A stretch of DNA of 64,000 bases from Blautia argi (GCF_003287895.1 NZ_CP030280.1:536001-600000); one strand, 5' to 3'; counted from the first letter of the stretch, positions 17,974 to 27,672 are shown. Translations and numbers: made by a program. The notes: a model not told the origin generated them from the letters alone.

Positions 17974-20844
17974 TTGGATAAAATCAGAGTACATCTTTTG
18001 GGAAGGCCGTATGTAGAAGCAGGAGGAGAGCGGGTAAATTTTCCATATAAAAAGGCAGAGGGCTTCTTCTATTATCTTTGTGTAAAGAAAACTGCGACAA
18101 GAGAAGAAATTATTTATGTGCTGTGGGGTGCAGATAACGAGAATGTAGGTCGGAAGAATTTAAGAGAGGCTGTTTATCAGATAAAAAAACTGCTGGGAAA
18201 GGAAATTCTGGTGACTGCGGGACATACCAGTATTTCTTTGAACCCGGAGTGCATGCCGGAAATTGACTGGGACAGCATAAACGAAGACAATATTCTGGAA
18301 CAGGAAGAGGAGGGTTTTCTTTCACACTTCCATATTAAGAACAGCTATGAATTTGAGGAATGGGTAGATTCTATGCAGGAACAGTACAACCGATTCTTTC
18401 TCAAGTCTGTGCGTCAGAGGCTTTATGAGGCAGATGCTGTGAAGGATATGGCTCAGATTCAGAAATACAGCAACATTCTGTTAAAACATGACCCTTATAA
18501 TGAGAAGCTTTATCAGGAGATTATGGATATTTATGCTTCCGGTGGCAATTATAATATGGCTATTAAGCTGTATTATGATTTGGAGAAAATACTGGATGAG
18601 GAGCTGGGGGTAGAGCCTTCTCCGGAGATTACGGAGCTTTTTCACCGGATTTTTAATGTGAAAGGAAACGTTGCATCAGACAGTGGAAACTGGAATCTTC
18701 CGTTTACCGGAAGAACAGAGGAGATTTACCGTATCAGCGAATGCCTTACCGGTTCAGGAAGATGGCAGTGTCCTCAATGTGTTGCCATAGGCGGAGAGGA
18801 GGGTGTGGGAAAATCCGCGCTGCTGGAAAAGACAAGACAGATGGTAAAAGGCTATCAGATGATTTCCCTGCATGCAGCATGTTATAAAGATGAAACAGAG
18901 TTTTTCCTCCGCCCTTGGAACGACATTTTCTGGGAAATTGAGCAGTGTATGGAAAATGGCCTTTTGGAAAGAGATATTACCGATGATGAAAGAGGCAAGC
19001 TGAAAAAAGTGTTAAAGGGGCTTTTGTCAGAGGGTAGTGAAAAGATGGGGCGGCTGACTTATCAGATTATGGAGCAGTCTGTACTGGAAATGTTTCGCAG
19101 GATTGCACAGCAGCATAAGGTGGTTCTGTTCTTTGATGATATCCAGTACATGGATCAGATGAGCTTCCAGCTTTTAAACCGTGTGCTGCTCACCATTGGG
19201 ACGGATCGGCTGCTTCTTGTGTGTACCTATAGCCAGGACAGTGACACAAAGGTTATGGAAGCCCTGGAAAAGCTGATGAAAAAAGACTGTCTGCAGGTCA
19301 TTGCACTGAACTCCTTTACAAGAAAAGAGGCAGATGAGCTGCTGCACCGGTATCTTCCACAGCTTGATAAGGAGGAGGAAAAGCGGGAGAATATTTACCA
19401 GATGACAGATGGAAATGCGTTTTTCCTTATGGAACTTATGAATCTCATTAAAGAGAAGGGATACACCCTGGAAATTTCCCCCAAGACAACCAATGTGATT
19501 AAAGCACGTCTGGCAGAAATTCCGGAGAGTGAGAATGAGGTGCTGGAGTGCATGTCCCTTTCCCCGGAGAAAATCAGCATAGAGGAGCTGGAGCTTTTGC
19601 TTCCCAAAATAGACCGTCTGACACTCCTTCAGATACTGGAGCGGCTGCAGGAGCGGCATTTGATTAAAGAAATGCTGGTGGGATGGAATATCTATTATAA
19701 ATTTGTCCATCGGGTTTTTCGGGAGTATCTGTATGAGCGGCAGAGTATTGGTAAAAAGCGCATGTATCATGAGATACTGGCAGAGTATTATGAGAAACAG
19801 GCAGAGGCGAAAAAAAATTTCGAGAGTCTTCCAATGATTATTCACCACTATGAGAGAAGCCATAATCAGGTGAAAACATATGAGTATAAGATAAAATATC
19901 TGAAAGAATACTATACCATTGTAAATGAGAACTTTCCTGTGCTTCATTGGGAGATAGAATATGGCAGCGACGAATTTTGCATTACAAAAGGAGCGGCAGA
20001 AATGCTGGCTTTGGCTGAAGAAGTGATTCGTCTGGAGGAAAATTCTCATCAGGCGCAGGAAATGAAAATGGAAATGTATTACGTCAAGGGACGTTATAAA
20101 ATTGCAGTGGGAGAATACGAAGCAGGGATTTTCTGTATTCAGAAGAGCATGGAGCTGGCAGAGCTTTTGGGTGAAGAAAAAATGTTGCTGAATAATTTCA
20201 AGCAGATGATTTTCTATGGAATCCAGGTGGAGGACTTAAAGCTGGTGGAAGCCTATGTGAATCGGGGACTGGAGCTTTTAGAAAAGGAGCAGCAGCCGGC
20301 TGAGGAAAAGGGCGTCTTTACCAGGTTAAAGGGCTGGTATCTGCTGTACAGAGGTTCTTATGAGGAGGCAGAGCAAACCCTTCATAAAGCTATGGAGCTG
20401 TTCCGTGCCAGTGCAGAAGAAAAGGAGCACTTTCGTATGGGGATTGCTGCCTGCCATGGATATCTGGGAGATATGAAGAGAATACAGGGAGATTTGGAGG
20501 CTGCTCTTGCCTGTTATCAAAAGGCAGTGGAATTGGGAAGCGGAAAGGTTATCACCAATGGTATGGGACAGTTTTATTCCGGACTCGGACAGATTTATTA
20601 CCTGCAGGGAAAGGAAGCACAGGCAGAGGAGTATCTGGAGAAGGCAGTGTCCTGCTTAAAGCGTCATGGATATTACTGGGGACTGGAGAGGGCAGAGGCA
20701 TATATGGCAATGCTTTTGTGGAATGAGGGTAGAAAAGAGGAGGCAAAAGCCTTTTATCAGGATAGCCTAAAGCTGTCGGAAAAAATTAAAAACCCCACAA
20801 CCATGGGGCTTTTAAAAGAGATTCACGCTTATATTACAGAGTGA
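17974..20844 (+). CDS. BTAD/SARP-type STAND ATPase regulator with TPR domain
   Basis: 956-residue signal-integrating transcription factor. Order: winged-helix DNA-binding domain (about 1-95, ATREEIIYVLWGADN), BTAD helical domain (about 100-225, ending LGVEPSPEITELF), AAA/STAND ATPase with Walker A G-x4-GKS at 274-281 and Walker B VVLFFDD ending at D388-D389, helical and winged-helix linker, and a TPR-rich C-terminus from about 680 (repeats such as GDLEAALACYQKAVELG). There is no C-terminal LuxR domain. The start is TTG 17974. It lies 146 bp before hutH on the same strand and may control hutH and the transporter; that link is inference from position only. Its own promoter is strong and probably constitutive. 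Confidence 0.85.
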   Translation: MDKIRVHLLGRPYVEAGGERVNFPYKKAEGFFYYLCVKKTATREEIIYVLWGADNENVGRKNLREAVYQIKKLLGKEILVTAGHTSISLNPECMPEIDWDSINEDNILEQEEEGFLSHFHIKNSYEFEEWVDSMQEQYNRFFLKSVRQRLYEADAVKDMAQIQKYSNILLKHDPYNEKLYQEIMDIYASGGNYNMAIKLYYDLEKILDEELGVEPSPEITELFHRIFNVKGNVASDSGNWNLPFTGRTEEIYRISECLTGSGRWQCPQCVAIGGEEGVGKSALLEKTRQMVKGYQMISLHAACYKDETEFFLRPWNDIFWEIEQCMENGLLERDITDDERGKLKKVLKGLLSEGSEKMGRLTYQIMEQSVLEMFRRIAQQHKVVLFFDDIQYMDQMSFQLLNRVLLTIGTDRLLLVCTYSQDSDTKVMEALEKLMKKDCLQVIALNSFTRKEADELLHRYLPQLDKEEEKRENIYQMTDGNAFFLMELMNLIKEKGYTLEISPKTTNVIKARLAEIPESENEVLECMSLSPEKISIEELELLLPKIDRLTLLQILERLQERHLIKEMLVGWNIYYKFVHRVFREYLYERQSIGKKRMYHEILAEYYEKQAEAKKNFESLPMIIHHYERSHNQVKTYEYKIKYLKEYYTIVNENFPVLHWEIEYGSDEFCITKGAAEMLALAEEVIRLEENSHQAQEMKMEMYYVKGRYKIAVGEYEAGIFCIQKSMELAELLGEEKMLLNNFKQMIFYGIQVEDLKLVEAYVNRGLELLEKEQQPAEEKGVFTRLKGWYLLYRGSYEEAEQTLHKAMELFRASAEEKEHFRMGIAACHGYLGDMKRIQGDLEAALACYQKAVELGSGKVITNGMGQFYSGLGQIYYLQGKEAQAEEYLEKAVSCLKRHGYYWGLERAEAYMAMLLWNEGRKEEAKAFYQDSLKLSEKIKNPTTMGLLKEIHAYITE

Positions 20845-20990
20845 ATTTATTGTGGTAATATAGTAAAGTTGCTTATGTAAAGTCAAAACGTCTAAAAAGA
20901 TATTATGCAAAATGACATTTATTGACGCTTTTTTGACACCTAAATCTGTATAATTCCACATATAATATATATAGGAAAAGAGGGTGCGAT

Positions 20991-22526
20991 ATGAACAATA
21001 TTGTAATCACGGGAAAGGACCTGACTTTAGAGCAGATAGCAGCTATCTGCCGCGGTCATGCGAAAATTGAATTAGCAGAGGAAGCAAAACAGAACATCAT
21101 CGAATCCAGAAAGGTTGTAGATGAATTAGTTGCGGAAGAAAAGGTTGTATACGGAATTACAACCGGATTTGGTAAATTCAGTGATGTGGTAATTTCTCAG
21201 GATCAGTGCAAGGCGCTTCAGAAAAACCTGATTATCACACACGCAGTAGGTGCAGGAAATCCATTTTCAGAGGATATTGCGAGAGGAATCATGCTTCTTC
21301 GTATCAACAATCTGGTAAAAGGATTTTCCGGTATCCGTCTGGAAACTGTACAGACAATGGTAGATATGCTGAATAAGGGAGTTACTTCCTTTATCCCAGA
21401 GAAAGGTTCTCTGGGTGCTTCCGGTGACCTTGCTCCATTATCTCACATGGTATTACCGATGCTGGGACTTGGTATGGCTTATTATGAAGGTGAACTTCTC
21501 CCAGGTGCAGAAGCTATGAAACGCGCAGGTATTCCTACAATTGAATTATCTGCAAAAGAAGGTCTTGCATTAAACAATGGTACACAGGCTATGACATCAG
21601 CAGGTTCTCTTGCTCTTTATGATGCACTGAACTTACTGAAAGTAGCTGATATTGCAGATGCACTCTGCTTTGAAGCACAGAATGGTGTTGTAGATGCCCT
21701 GGACCACAGAGTACATGATGTTCGTCCGCATTCCGGACAGCTTGCAACAGCAAGAAATCTGTTAAGATTGCTGGAAGGCAGCAAAAATACTACACGCCAG
21801 GGAGAAATCCGCGTACAGGACGCTTACTCCTTAAGATGTTCACCGCAGATTCACGGCGCAAGCAAAGATGCAATCAACTATGTATTAGATAAAGTAAATA
21901 TTGAAATCAATTCTGTAACAGATAACCCGATTATCTTCAAGGAAGACCGTGCAGGTATTTCAGGCGGTAACTTCCACGGTCAGCCAATGGCATTAAGCTT
22001 TGACTTCCTTGGTATCGGTGTAGCCGAACTGGCGAACGTTTCTGAAAGACGTATTGAACGTCTGGTAAACCCGGCTTACAGTGATTTGCCGGCATTCCTT
22101 ACACCGCATGGTGGAGTTTGCTCAGGTTTCATGATTGTTCAGTACTCAGCAGCAGCATTAGTATCTGAAAACAAGGTGCTTGCTCACCCTGCATCTGTTG
22201 ACAGTATTCCGTCATCAGCAGGACAGGAAGACCACGTATCCATGGGTACTATTGCAGCAAGAAAGGCTGGAGAGATTGCTAAGAACGTAAGACGTGTTCT
22301 TGCTATGGAATTGATGGTTGCCTGCCAGGGTATTGATATGAGAGGTAATAAGGGTCTTGGTAAAGGTACACAGGCTGCTTACGATTTAGTTCGTAAACAG
22401 GTAGCAACCTTAGACGATGACCGCGAATTATACGGCGATATCAACTATTGCGAAGAAATCATTGAAAATGGTTCCCTAATCAAAGCAGTAGAAGAGGCCA
22501 TTGGTGGAGCAATCGAAACAAGATAA
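20991..22526 (+). CDS. hutH: Histidine ammonia-lyase
   Basis: 511-residue enzyme that converts L-histidine to trans-urocanate and ammonia. The MIO cofactor triad Ala-Ser-Gly lies at 143-145 in SLGASGDLAPLSH, and the TTGFGKFSDV and FHGQPMA motifs are present, so it should be active. The start at ATG 20991 follows AGAGGGTG. No hutU, hutI, hutG or ftcD is nearby; the next gene is a YuiF-like transporter, suggesting histidine uptake and urocanate release rather than full breakdown to glutamate. The 146-bp leader contains two TTGAC elements and two TATAAT elements, but none at standard spacing, so the promoter may need an activator. Confidence 0.95.
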   Translation: MNNIVITGKDLTLEQIAAICRGHAKIELAEEAKQNIIESRKVVDELVAEEKVVYGITTGFGKFSDVVISQDQCKALQKNLIITHAVGAGNPFSEDIARGIMLLRINNLVKGFSGIRLETVQTMVDMLNKGVTSFIPEKGSLGASGDLAPLSHMVLPMLGLGMAYYEGELLPGAEAMKRAGIPTIELSAKEGLALNNGTQAMTSAGSLALYDALNLLKVADIADALCFEAQNGVVDALDHRVHDVRPHSGQLATARNLLRLLEGSKNTTRQGEIRVQDAYSLRCSPQIHGASKDAINYVLDKVNIEINSVTDNPIIFKEDRAGISGGNFHGQPMALSFDFLGIGVAELANVSERRIERLVNPAYSDLPAFLTPHGGVCSGFMIVQYSAAALVSENKVLAHPASVDSIPSSAGQEDHVSMGTIAARKAGEIAKNVRRVLAMELMVACQGIDMRGNKGLGKGTQAAYDLVRKQVATLDDDRELYGDINYCEEIIENGSLIKAVEEAIGGAIETR

Positions 22527-22544
22527 AAATTTTATCACGGGTGC

Positions 22545-22587
22545 AATGCCGCCGTGTTTGGAGAGGGACCCCTTTAGCGGCGGCATT
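22545..22587 (+). repeat. GC-rich hairpin between hutH and transporter
   Basis: A perfect 10-bp inverted repeat (AATGCCGCCG at 22545-22554 and its complement at 22578-22587) with a 23-base loop that itself holds GGG/CCC pairing. No T tract follows, so it is probably a transcript-stabilising or processing element rather than a terminator. Confidence 0.6.
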
Positions 22588-22613
22588 AATGTAAAAAAGA
22601 GGGAGGTTTATTT

Positions 22614-23939
22614 ATGGAAAATTTACTTAATCCTGTAATTGTGGCAGTGTTGCTTTTATGCGTACTCTGCCTGTTGAAAGTAAATGTATTACTGTCCATG
22701 TTGGTTTCACTGTTTGTAGCAGGAATTATTGGCGGGTTGCCGCTTGTTGGTGATGACAGTATTATGAGTTCTGTAATTGCCGGATTCAGCGGTAATGCAG
22801 AAACCGCACTGGCATATGTACTGCTTGGTACTTTTGCTTCAGCTATGGCGTATACCGGTATCACAGAAATCCTTTCTAAGAAAATTGCGAAAGCAGTAGG
22901 CGGAAATAAATGGATTCTGTTGACTATCTTATTGGTAATTGCATGTGCATCTCAGAATATTATTCCGATTCATATTGCATATATCCCGATTCTGGTTCCG
23001 CCATTACTGGCTATGATGAACAAGATGAAACTGGACAGACGTGGAGTTGCCTGTACCATCGCATTTGGTCATAAGGCGCCTTACATTGCAGTTCCTATGG
23101 GATTCGGTCTGATTTTCATGGGCATTATCAGAGATAACATCAATGATAATGCAAAAGACTTTGGCTGGAAAGTTACCGTCAATGACATTACAGCAGTTAA
23201 CTGGATTCTTGCAGTGGCTATGCTTATTGGTCTTGCTATTGCAGTATTCATTACATACAGAAAACCTCGTGAATACAAAGATATTCAGCTTGAGGGCGTA
23301 CATGAATCAGAAGATTTGACACTGAAATACCAGCACTGGGTAACACTTGCAGCCATCGTAGTTGTAGTTGCTCTGCAGATTATTTATGGTTCTCTTCCGG
23401 TTGCAGCTCTTGGCGGACTTCTGGTTATGTTTATCTTCCAGGCAGTAAAACCGAAAGATATTGATGAACAGTTCCAGGGCGGTATTAAATTAATGGGATT
23501 CATCGCATTTGTTATGTTAGTAGCAGGCGGTTTTGCAACTGTTCTGCAGAATACAGGTGCAGTAGATGAGCTGGTTAAGAGTGCAATTTCTTTGATGAAC
23601 GGAAACAAATGGGTTGCAGCAACCATTATCACATTAATCGGTCTTCTGGTAACTATGGGTATTGGTACTTCCTTTGGTACCGTTCCTGTACTGGCAGTAT
23701 TATACGTTCCGTTATGTCACGAAATGGGCTTCTCACCGGCAGCAACCATCGTTCTGATGTCAGCAGCAGCAGCTCTTGGAGATGCTGGTTCACCTGCATC
23801 AGACACAACGCTTGGTCCAACCTCCGGTTTGAATGCCGATGGTCAGCATGACCATATCTGGGATACCTGTGTACCAACATTCTTACATTTCAATATCCCG
23901 TTGATGATTGCTGCAATCGTTGCAGCTCAGTTCTTATAA
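22614..23939 (+). CDS. Na+/H+ antiporter family transporter (YuiF-like, probable histidine carrier)
   Basis: 441 residues with about 11-12 membrane helices in two inverted halves (GFSGNAETALAYVLLGTFAS; ASPASDTTLGPTSGL near the end). It belongs to the NhaC-like Na_H_antiporter group that includes Bacillus YuiF, a proposed histidine transporter. The tandem position after hutH, with an 87-bp gap holding a hairpin, supports a histidine or histidine/urocanate role over simple pH control. The ribosome site GGGAGG is 8 bases before ATG 22614. Substrate not proven by sequence. Confidence 0.85.
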   Translation: MENLLNPVIVAVLLLCVLCLLKVNVLLSMLVSLFVAGIIGGLPLVGDDSIMSSVIAGFSGNAETALAYVLLGTFASAMAYTGITEILSKKIAKAVGGNKWILLTILLVIACASQNIIPIHIAYIPILVPPLLAMMNKMKLDRRGVACTIAFGHKAPYIAVPMGFGLIFMGIIRDNINDNAKDFGWKVTVNDITAVNWILAVAMLIGLAIAVFITYRKPREYKDIQLEGVHESEDLTLKYQHWVTLAAIVVVVALQIIYGSLPVAALGGLLVMFIFQAVKPKDIDEQFQGGIKLMGFIAFVMLVAGGFATVLQNTGAVDELVKSAISLMNGNKWVAATIITLIGLLVTMGIGTSFGTVPVLAVLYVPLCHEMGFSPAATIVLMSAAAALGDAGSPASDTTLGPTSGLNADGQHDHIWDTCVPTFLHFNIPLMIAAIVAAQFL

Positions 23940-23990
23940 GAGTAGGACGTGGGTTCGAGATTTTATTCGGCACCCGTTACCCTTATATAT

Positions 23991-24015
23991 ACAATAGATT
24001 GCAATCGTCTATTGT
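23991..24015. repeat. Nested palindrome after the transporter gene
   Basis: ACAATAGA and TCTATTGT form perfect 8-bp arms around GATTGCAATC-like inner symmetry. It lies between the transporter stop and the terminator at 24029. It may be an extra hairpin in the mRNA 3' end or a protein-binding site; nothing distinguishes these. Confidence 0.4.
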
Positions 24016-24028
24016 CTTATCATGCAAG

Positions 24029-24068
24029 AAGAATCTGCTTCGTCGCCTGCGGAGCAGATTCTTTTTTT
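24029..24068 (+). terminator. Terminator of the hutH/transporter operon
   Basis: Perfect 11-bp stem AAGAATCTGCT (24029-24039) with its complement (24053-24063), 13-base loop, then T run to 24068. Confidence 0.92.
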
Positions 24069-24184
24069 GAAAACTTTACAATTTTACTCTGGAAACTTTT
24101 GAGGAAGTGTGGTAAACTAAGAGCGAAATAAAGAATAGATTTCTAAAAAAATGAAAAAATAAAGTTTAACAGGAGGTATTTATA

Positions 24185-24346
24185 ATGAAAAAATATGTAT
24201 GTGAACCATGCGGATATGTATATGATCCAGAATTAGGAGATCCGGATAACGGAATCGAACCAGGAACTGCTTTTGAAGATCTTCCGGAAGATTGGGTATG
24301 CCCGGTTTGCGGATTAGGCAAAGAAGAATTTGTAGAAGAAGCGTAA
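24185..24346 (+). CDS. Rubredoxin
   Basis: 53-residue one-iron electron carrier. Cysteines 6, 9, 39 and 42 form the two C-x2-C knuckles (YVCEPCGY and DWVCPVCG), and the conserved [15 protein letters not shown] stretch is complete. AGGAGG lies 10 bases before ATG 24185. It is flanked by terminators on both sides, so it is expressed alone. It may donate electrons to the flavodiiron protein at 46105 or to peroxide-reducing enzymes, as in other strict anaerobes. Confidence 0.96.
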   Translation: MKKYVCEPCGYVYDPELGDPDNGIEPGTAFEDLPEDWVCPVCGLGKEEFVEEA

Positions 24347-24385
24347 TTCATATTTCCATACAGGATAAAATTTATTTCAGATAGG

Positions 24386-24433
24386 AAAAGAGCCGGAGGC
24401 TGTCGCATAAAGCACAGTTTCTGGCTTTTTCTT
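24386..24433 (+). terminator. Terminator after rubredoxin
   Basis: AAAAGAGCC...GGCTGT pairs with ACAG...GGCTTTTT (one bulge, a few G-U pairs) and ends in T5 followed by CTTTC. The following bases to 24529 hold a weak promoter candidate (TTGCGA 24466-24471, 17 bases, TAATAT 24489-24494) for the epimerase gene. Confidence 0.7.
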
Positions 24434-24529
24434 TCTTGAAAAATGGAAGAAAAGGTAAAATAAATTTGCGAAAAACAGAGAATTGCATTAATATAGTCAT
24501 ATGAAATTTTTTGCAGGAGGAGAAAACGT

Positions 24530-25414
24530 ATGGTTTACACAATCAAAAATGAGAAAATGGAGGTTTCTATCCAATCTCTTGGAGGGCAGATGTGTTCTGT
24601 AAAGGACGCAGAAGGCAGAGAGTATTTATGGCAGAGAGATAAAAAATACTGGGGGGACAGCGCCATTAATCTGTTTCCTTATATTGCCCGTCTGACAGAG
24701 GGAAAATATACTTATAAAGGGAAAACCTATGAAATGGATATCCACGGATTTTTAAAGGATTCTGTTTTAAAGGTAAAGGATAAGACAGAGAGCAAGATTG
24801 TATTTTCTTTACAGGACAGTGAGGAAACCTACCGCCAGTATCCTTTTCACTTTGAGTTAAAGCTGAAATATGAGTTAAAGGGCAGGGAATTAAAGGTGAC
24901 TTACAGTGTACAGAATAAGGATAAAAAGACCATGTATTTCGGCATTGGGGGACACCCGGGCTTTGGACTGCCTCTGGAGGATGGGCTGAATTTTGAAGAC
25001 TATTATATTGAATTTGTAAATACGGACAACATGATGCGTGTGGGAATGTCTGAGGATTGCTTTGTTACAGGAGAGGACAACCTCTTTGCCCTTGATGCTC
25101 GGAACCGTCTGCACCTGCGCCACGATTTATTTGATGATGATGCGATTATTCTGAGAAATGTGCCTACCCGTATGCGTCTGGAAAGCGAAAAGGGAAAAGC
25201 AGGTCTGGAAATGGAAACAAAGGGGCTGCCTTATCTTGGAATCTGGCATATGCCTCATACAGACGCACCTTATGTTTGCATAGAGCCGTGGAGTTCCCTT
25301 CCCTCCAGAAAAGGAGTAGTAGAAGATTTGGAAACACAGGAAAATCTGCAGGCGCTGAAAGCAAAGGGATATTACTCTGGATTCTTTACACTGAAGTTAA
25401 AGGAAGCGGTATAA
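24530..25414 (+). CDS. Aldose 1-epimerase family protein (LacX-like)
   Basis: 294-residue beta-sandwich enzyme of the galactose mutarotase superfamily, which interconverts alpha and beta sugar anomers or, in this subgroup, acts on an unknown hexose or hexose phosphate. Motifs: NLFPYIARLTEGKYTYKGK, DIHGFLKDSV with the conserved His, GGHPGFGLPL with a second His, and CIEPWSSLPS with the catalytic Glu. AGGAGG lies 9 bases upstream. It is followed at 21 bases by dapF and probably co-transcribed with it, though they have no shared pathway. Confidence 0.9.
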   Translation: MVYTIKNEKMEVSIQSLGGQMCSVKDAEGREYLWQRDKKYWGDSAINLFPYIARLTEGKYTYKGKTYEMDIHGFLKDSVLKVKDKTESKIVFSLQDSEETYRQYPFHFELKLKYELKGRELKVTYSVQNKDKKTMYFGIGGHPGFGLPLEDGLNFEDYYIEFVNTDNMMRVGMSEDCFVTGEDNLFALDARNRLHLRHDLFDDDAIILRNVPTRMRLESEKGKAGLEMETKGLPYLGIWHMPHTDAPYVCIEPWSSLPSRKGVVEDLETQENLQALKAKGYYSGFFTLKLKEAV

Positions 25415-25435
25415 CACAGACAGGAGGATGCGAAA

Positions 25436-26269
25436 ATGAAATTTACGAAAATGCAGGGAATCGGGAATGACTATGTTTATGTCAATTGTCTGGAGGAAGA
25501 GGTGAAAAATCCTTCTGAGGTTGCAAAAAAGGTCAGTGACCGCCATTTTGGCATTGGTTCAGATGGACTGATTTTAATCAAGCCATCTGAAAAGGCAGAC
25601 TTTGAAATGGAAATGTACAATGCAGACGGAAGCCAGGGGGCTATGTGCGGAAATGGTATCCGGTGCGTGGCAAAATACGTATATGACTATGGGCTTACAG
25701 ATAAAACCCAGGTCAGTGTGGATACAAAGAGCGGAATTAAGTATCTGGATTTGACTGTCAGGGACGGAAAAGCTGTGGAGATTAAGGTGAATATGGGAAG
25801 TCCTGTCCTGGAAACTGAGAAAATTCCCATGAAATACCCCCAGTCCCCGGTAATTTCAAAACCCCTGAATGTGGAGGAAAACATTTATGAGGTGACAGCC
25901 GTATCCATGGGAAATCCTCATGCCGTGGTATTTATGGAGGATATTCAAAATCTGGATCTTGAAAAAGTGGGACCCGGCTTTGAAAAGCACATGGCCTTTC
26001 CGGAGAGCGTCAATACAGAATTTGTCCATGTCCTTGACCGCAATACCGTAGAAATGCGGGTGTGGGAGAGAGGCAGCGGCGAAACTCTGGCATGTGGCAC
26101 CGGAGCCTGTGCAGTGGCAGTTGCCTGTGTGTTAAACGGATATACCCAGGAGCAGGTAACAGTAAAACTGCTGGGCGGTGATTTGAAGATTTTCTGGGAC
26201 AGAAGAGATAATCTGGTGTATATGACAGGCCCGGCTGAAGTGGTATTTGACGGAGAAATTCAGATTTAG
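25436..26269 (+). CDS. dapF: Diaminopimelate epimerase
   Basis: 277-residue PLP-independent epimerase converting LL- to meso-diaminopimelate for lysine and peptidoglycan synthesis. The two catalytic cysteines are Cys71 (GAMCGNGIRC) and Cys220 (TLACGTGACA), both in full motifs. Normal length. It lies between the aldose epimerase and MATE genes with short gaps (21 and 38 bases), so the three may form one transcript. Confidence 0.96.
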   Translation: MKFTKMQGIGNDYVYVNCLEEEVKNPSEVAKKVSDRHFGIGSDGLILIKPSEKADFEMEMYNADGSQGAMCGNGIRCVAKYVYDYGLTDKTQVSVDTKSGIKYLDLTVRDGKAVEIKVNMGSPVLETEKIPMKYPQSPVISKPLNVEENIYEVTAVSMGNPHAVVFMEDIQNLDLEKVGPGFEKHMAFPESVNTEFVHVLDRNTVEMRVWERGSGETLACGTGACAVAVACVLNGYTQEQVTVKLLGGDLKIFWDRRDNLVYMTGPAEVVFDGEIQI

Positions 26270-26307
26270 GAGATTGGAGAAAGGAACAGAAGAGAAAGGT
26301 TAAAAAA

Positions 26308-27672
26308 ATGATTTTAAAAAGAAATATGAGCCTTGAGGATAAGGGGTTTTATTCCAATGTTGTGCGTCTGGTGATGCCCATGGCAATCCAGAACCTGATT
26401 AACGTAGGCGTTACCTCTACGGACGTTATTATGCTGGGAAAAGTAGGAGAAACAGCCCTTTCCGGGGTTTCTCTGGCAAATCAGGTGTATTTTATCCTGT
26501 CCCTTTTATTTTTCGGACTGACCTCTGGAGCCTGTGTGCTGACTGCACAGTACTGGGGAAAAAAGGATACCAGAACCATTGAAAAAGTTATGGGAATGTC
26601 TTTTCGGATTTCTCTTTTAGGAGCGGCGGTGTTTACTGTGGCGGCGCTGGCCTTTCCGGGGCTTCTGATGCGGATTTTTACTGCAGACAAGGCAGTCATT
26701 GAGGCAGGAATCAGCTATCTGAGAATTGTGGCATTTTCTTATATGCTGTCTGCTTTTACCAATGTGTATCTGAATATTATCCGCAGTGTGGAGAAGGTAG
26801 TGATTGCTACTGTGGTATACGGGACTTCCCTTGTTGCCAATGTGATTTTTAATGCCATTTTCATCTTCGGCCTTTTGGGTGTGCCTGCCATGGGAGCAGC
26901 AGGAGCAGCCCTTGGAACTTTGCTTGCAAGGGTTATCGAGGTACTGATTGTGGTCTTCTATGCAGTGAAGATGAATGATGTGGTAAAAATTCACATAAAG
27001 GATTTGTTTGTAAAAGACAAAGCTTTGGGAAAGGACTTTTTTACCTATGCCTTTCCCGTGCTTTTGAATGAGCTTGCTTGGGGTGCAGGTATGGCGGCGA
27101 TTTCTGCTATTGTGGGACATCTGGGAAGTTCTGTGGTAGCGGCACATTCAGTCGCTCAGGTATGCAGACAGCTCTCTATGGTCATCGGATTCGGAATTTC
27201 CAATGCAGCGGCTATTATGATTGGAAAAGCTATCGGAGAAAAGAAAGAGGAGCTGGCAAGACAGTATGGAAAGCGTTTTGTAAAGATTGCCGTTATTTGC
27301 GGAATCGGAGGCGGACTTCTGATACTGTGCATCTCTCCTCTGGTAAGAAGCCTGTTGAATCTGACCCCTCTGGCAAAGAGCTATCTCACTGCAATGATGC
27401 TGATTATGTCCTATTACGTTGTGGGACAGTCAGTCAATACAACTATGATTGTGGGAATTTTCCGTGCAGGGGGAGATACCAGGTTTGGGCTTATTTTAGA
27501 TGTGAGTGTTATGTGGCTGTGTTCCATTGCAGGAGCAGCCATTGGAGCATTTGTCATTGGAATCCCCATGCCTTGGATTTATATTCTGCTGTGCAGTGAT
27601 GAAATTATTAAGATTCCATTTTCTGTATATCGCTACAGAACGTATAAGTGGCTGAAAAATGTCACCAGATAG
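26308..27672 (+). CDS. MATE-family efflux transporter
   Basis: 454 residues, 12 membrane helices in two homologous halves (VMPMAIQNLINVGVTSTDVI and AFPVLLNELAWGAGMAAISA start the halves). This is the layout of Na+ or H+-driven multidrug exporters. The substrate is unknown. It starts at ATG 26308 after GAGAAAGG. The 340 bases that follow to nrdD hold a small hairpin, an 18-bp A/T palindrome and the nrdD control region. Confidence 0.93.
   Translation: MILKRNMSLEDKGFYSNVVRLVMPMAIQNLINVGVTSTDVIMLGKVGETALSGVSLANQVYFILSLLFFGLTSGACVLTAQYWGKKDTRTIEKVMGMSFRISLLGAAVFTVAALAFPGLLMRIFTADKAVIEAGISYLRIVAFSYMLSAFTNVYLNIIRSVEKVVIATVVYGTSLVANVIFNAIFIFGLLGVPAMGAAGAALGTLLARVIEVLIVVFYAVKMNDVVKIHIKDLFVKDKALGKDFFTYAFPVLLNELAWGAGMAAISAIVGHLGSSVVAAHSVAQVCRQLSMVIGFGISNAAAIMIGKAIGEKKEELARQYGKRFVKIAVICGIGGGLLILCISPLVRSLLNLTPLAKSYLTAMMLIMSYYVVGQSVNTTMIVGIFRAGGDTRFGLILDVSVMWLCSIAGAAIGAFVIGIPMPWIYILLCSDEIIKIPFSVYRYRTYKWLKNVTR

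Noticed and set aside
20913..20966. Standard promoter for hutH from the TTGAC and TATAAT elements
   Set aside because: The spacings are 10, 21 and 22 bases; no pair gives 16-18, so no firm promoter is called.
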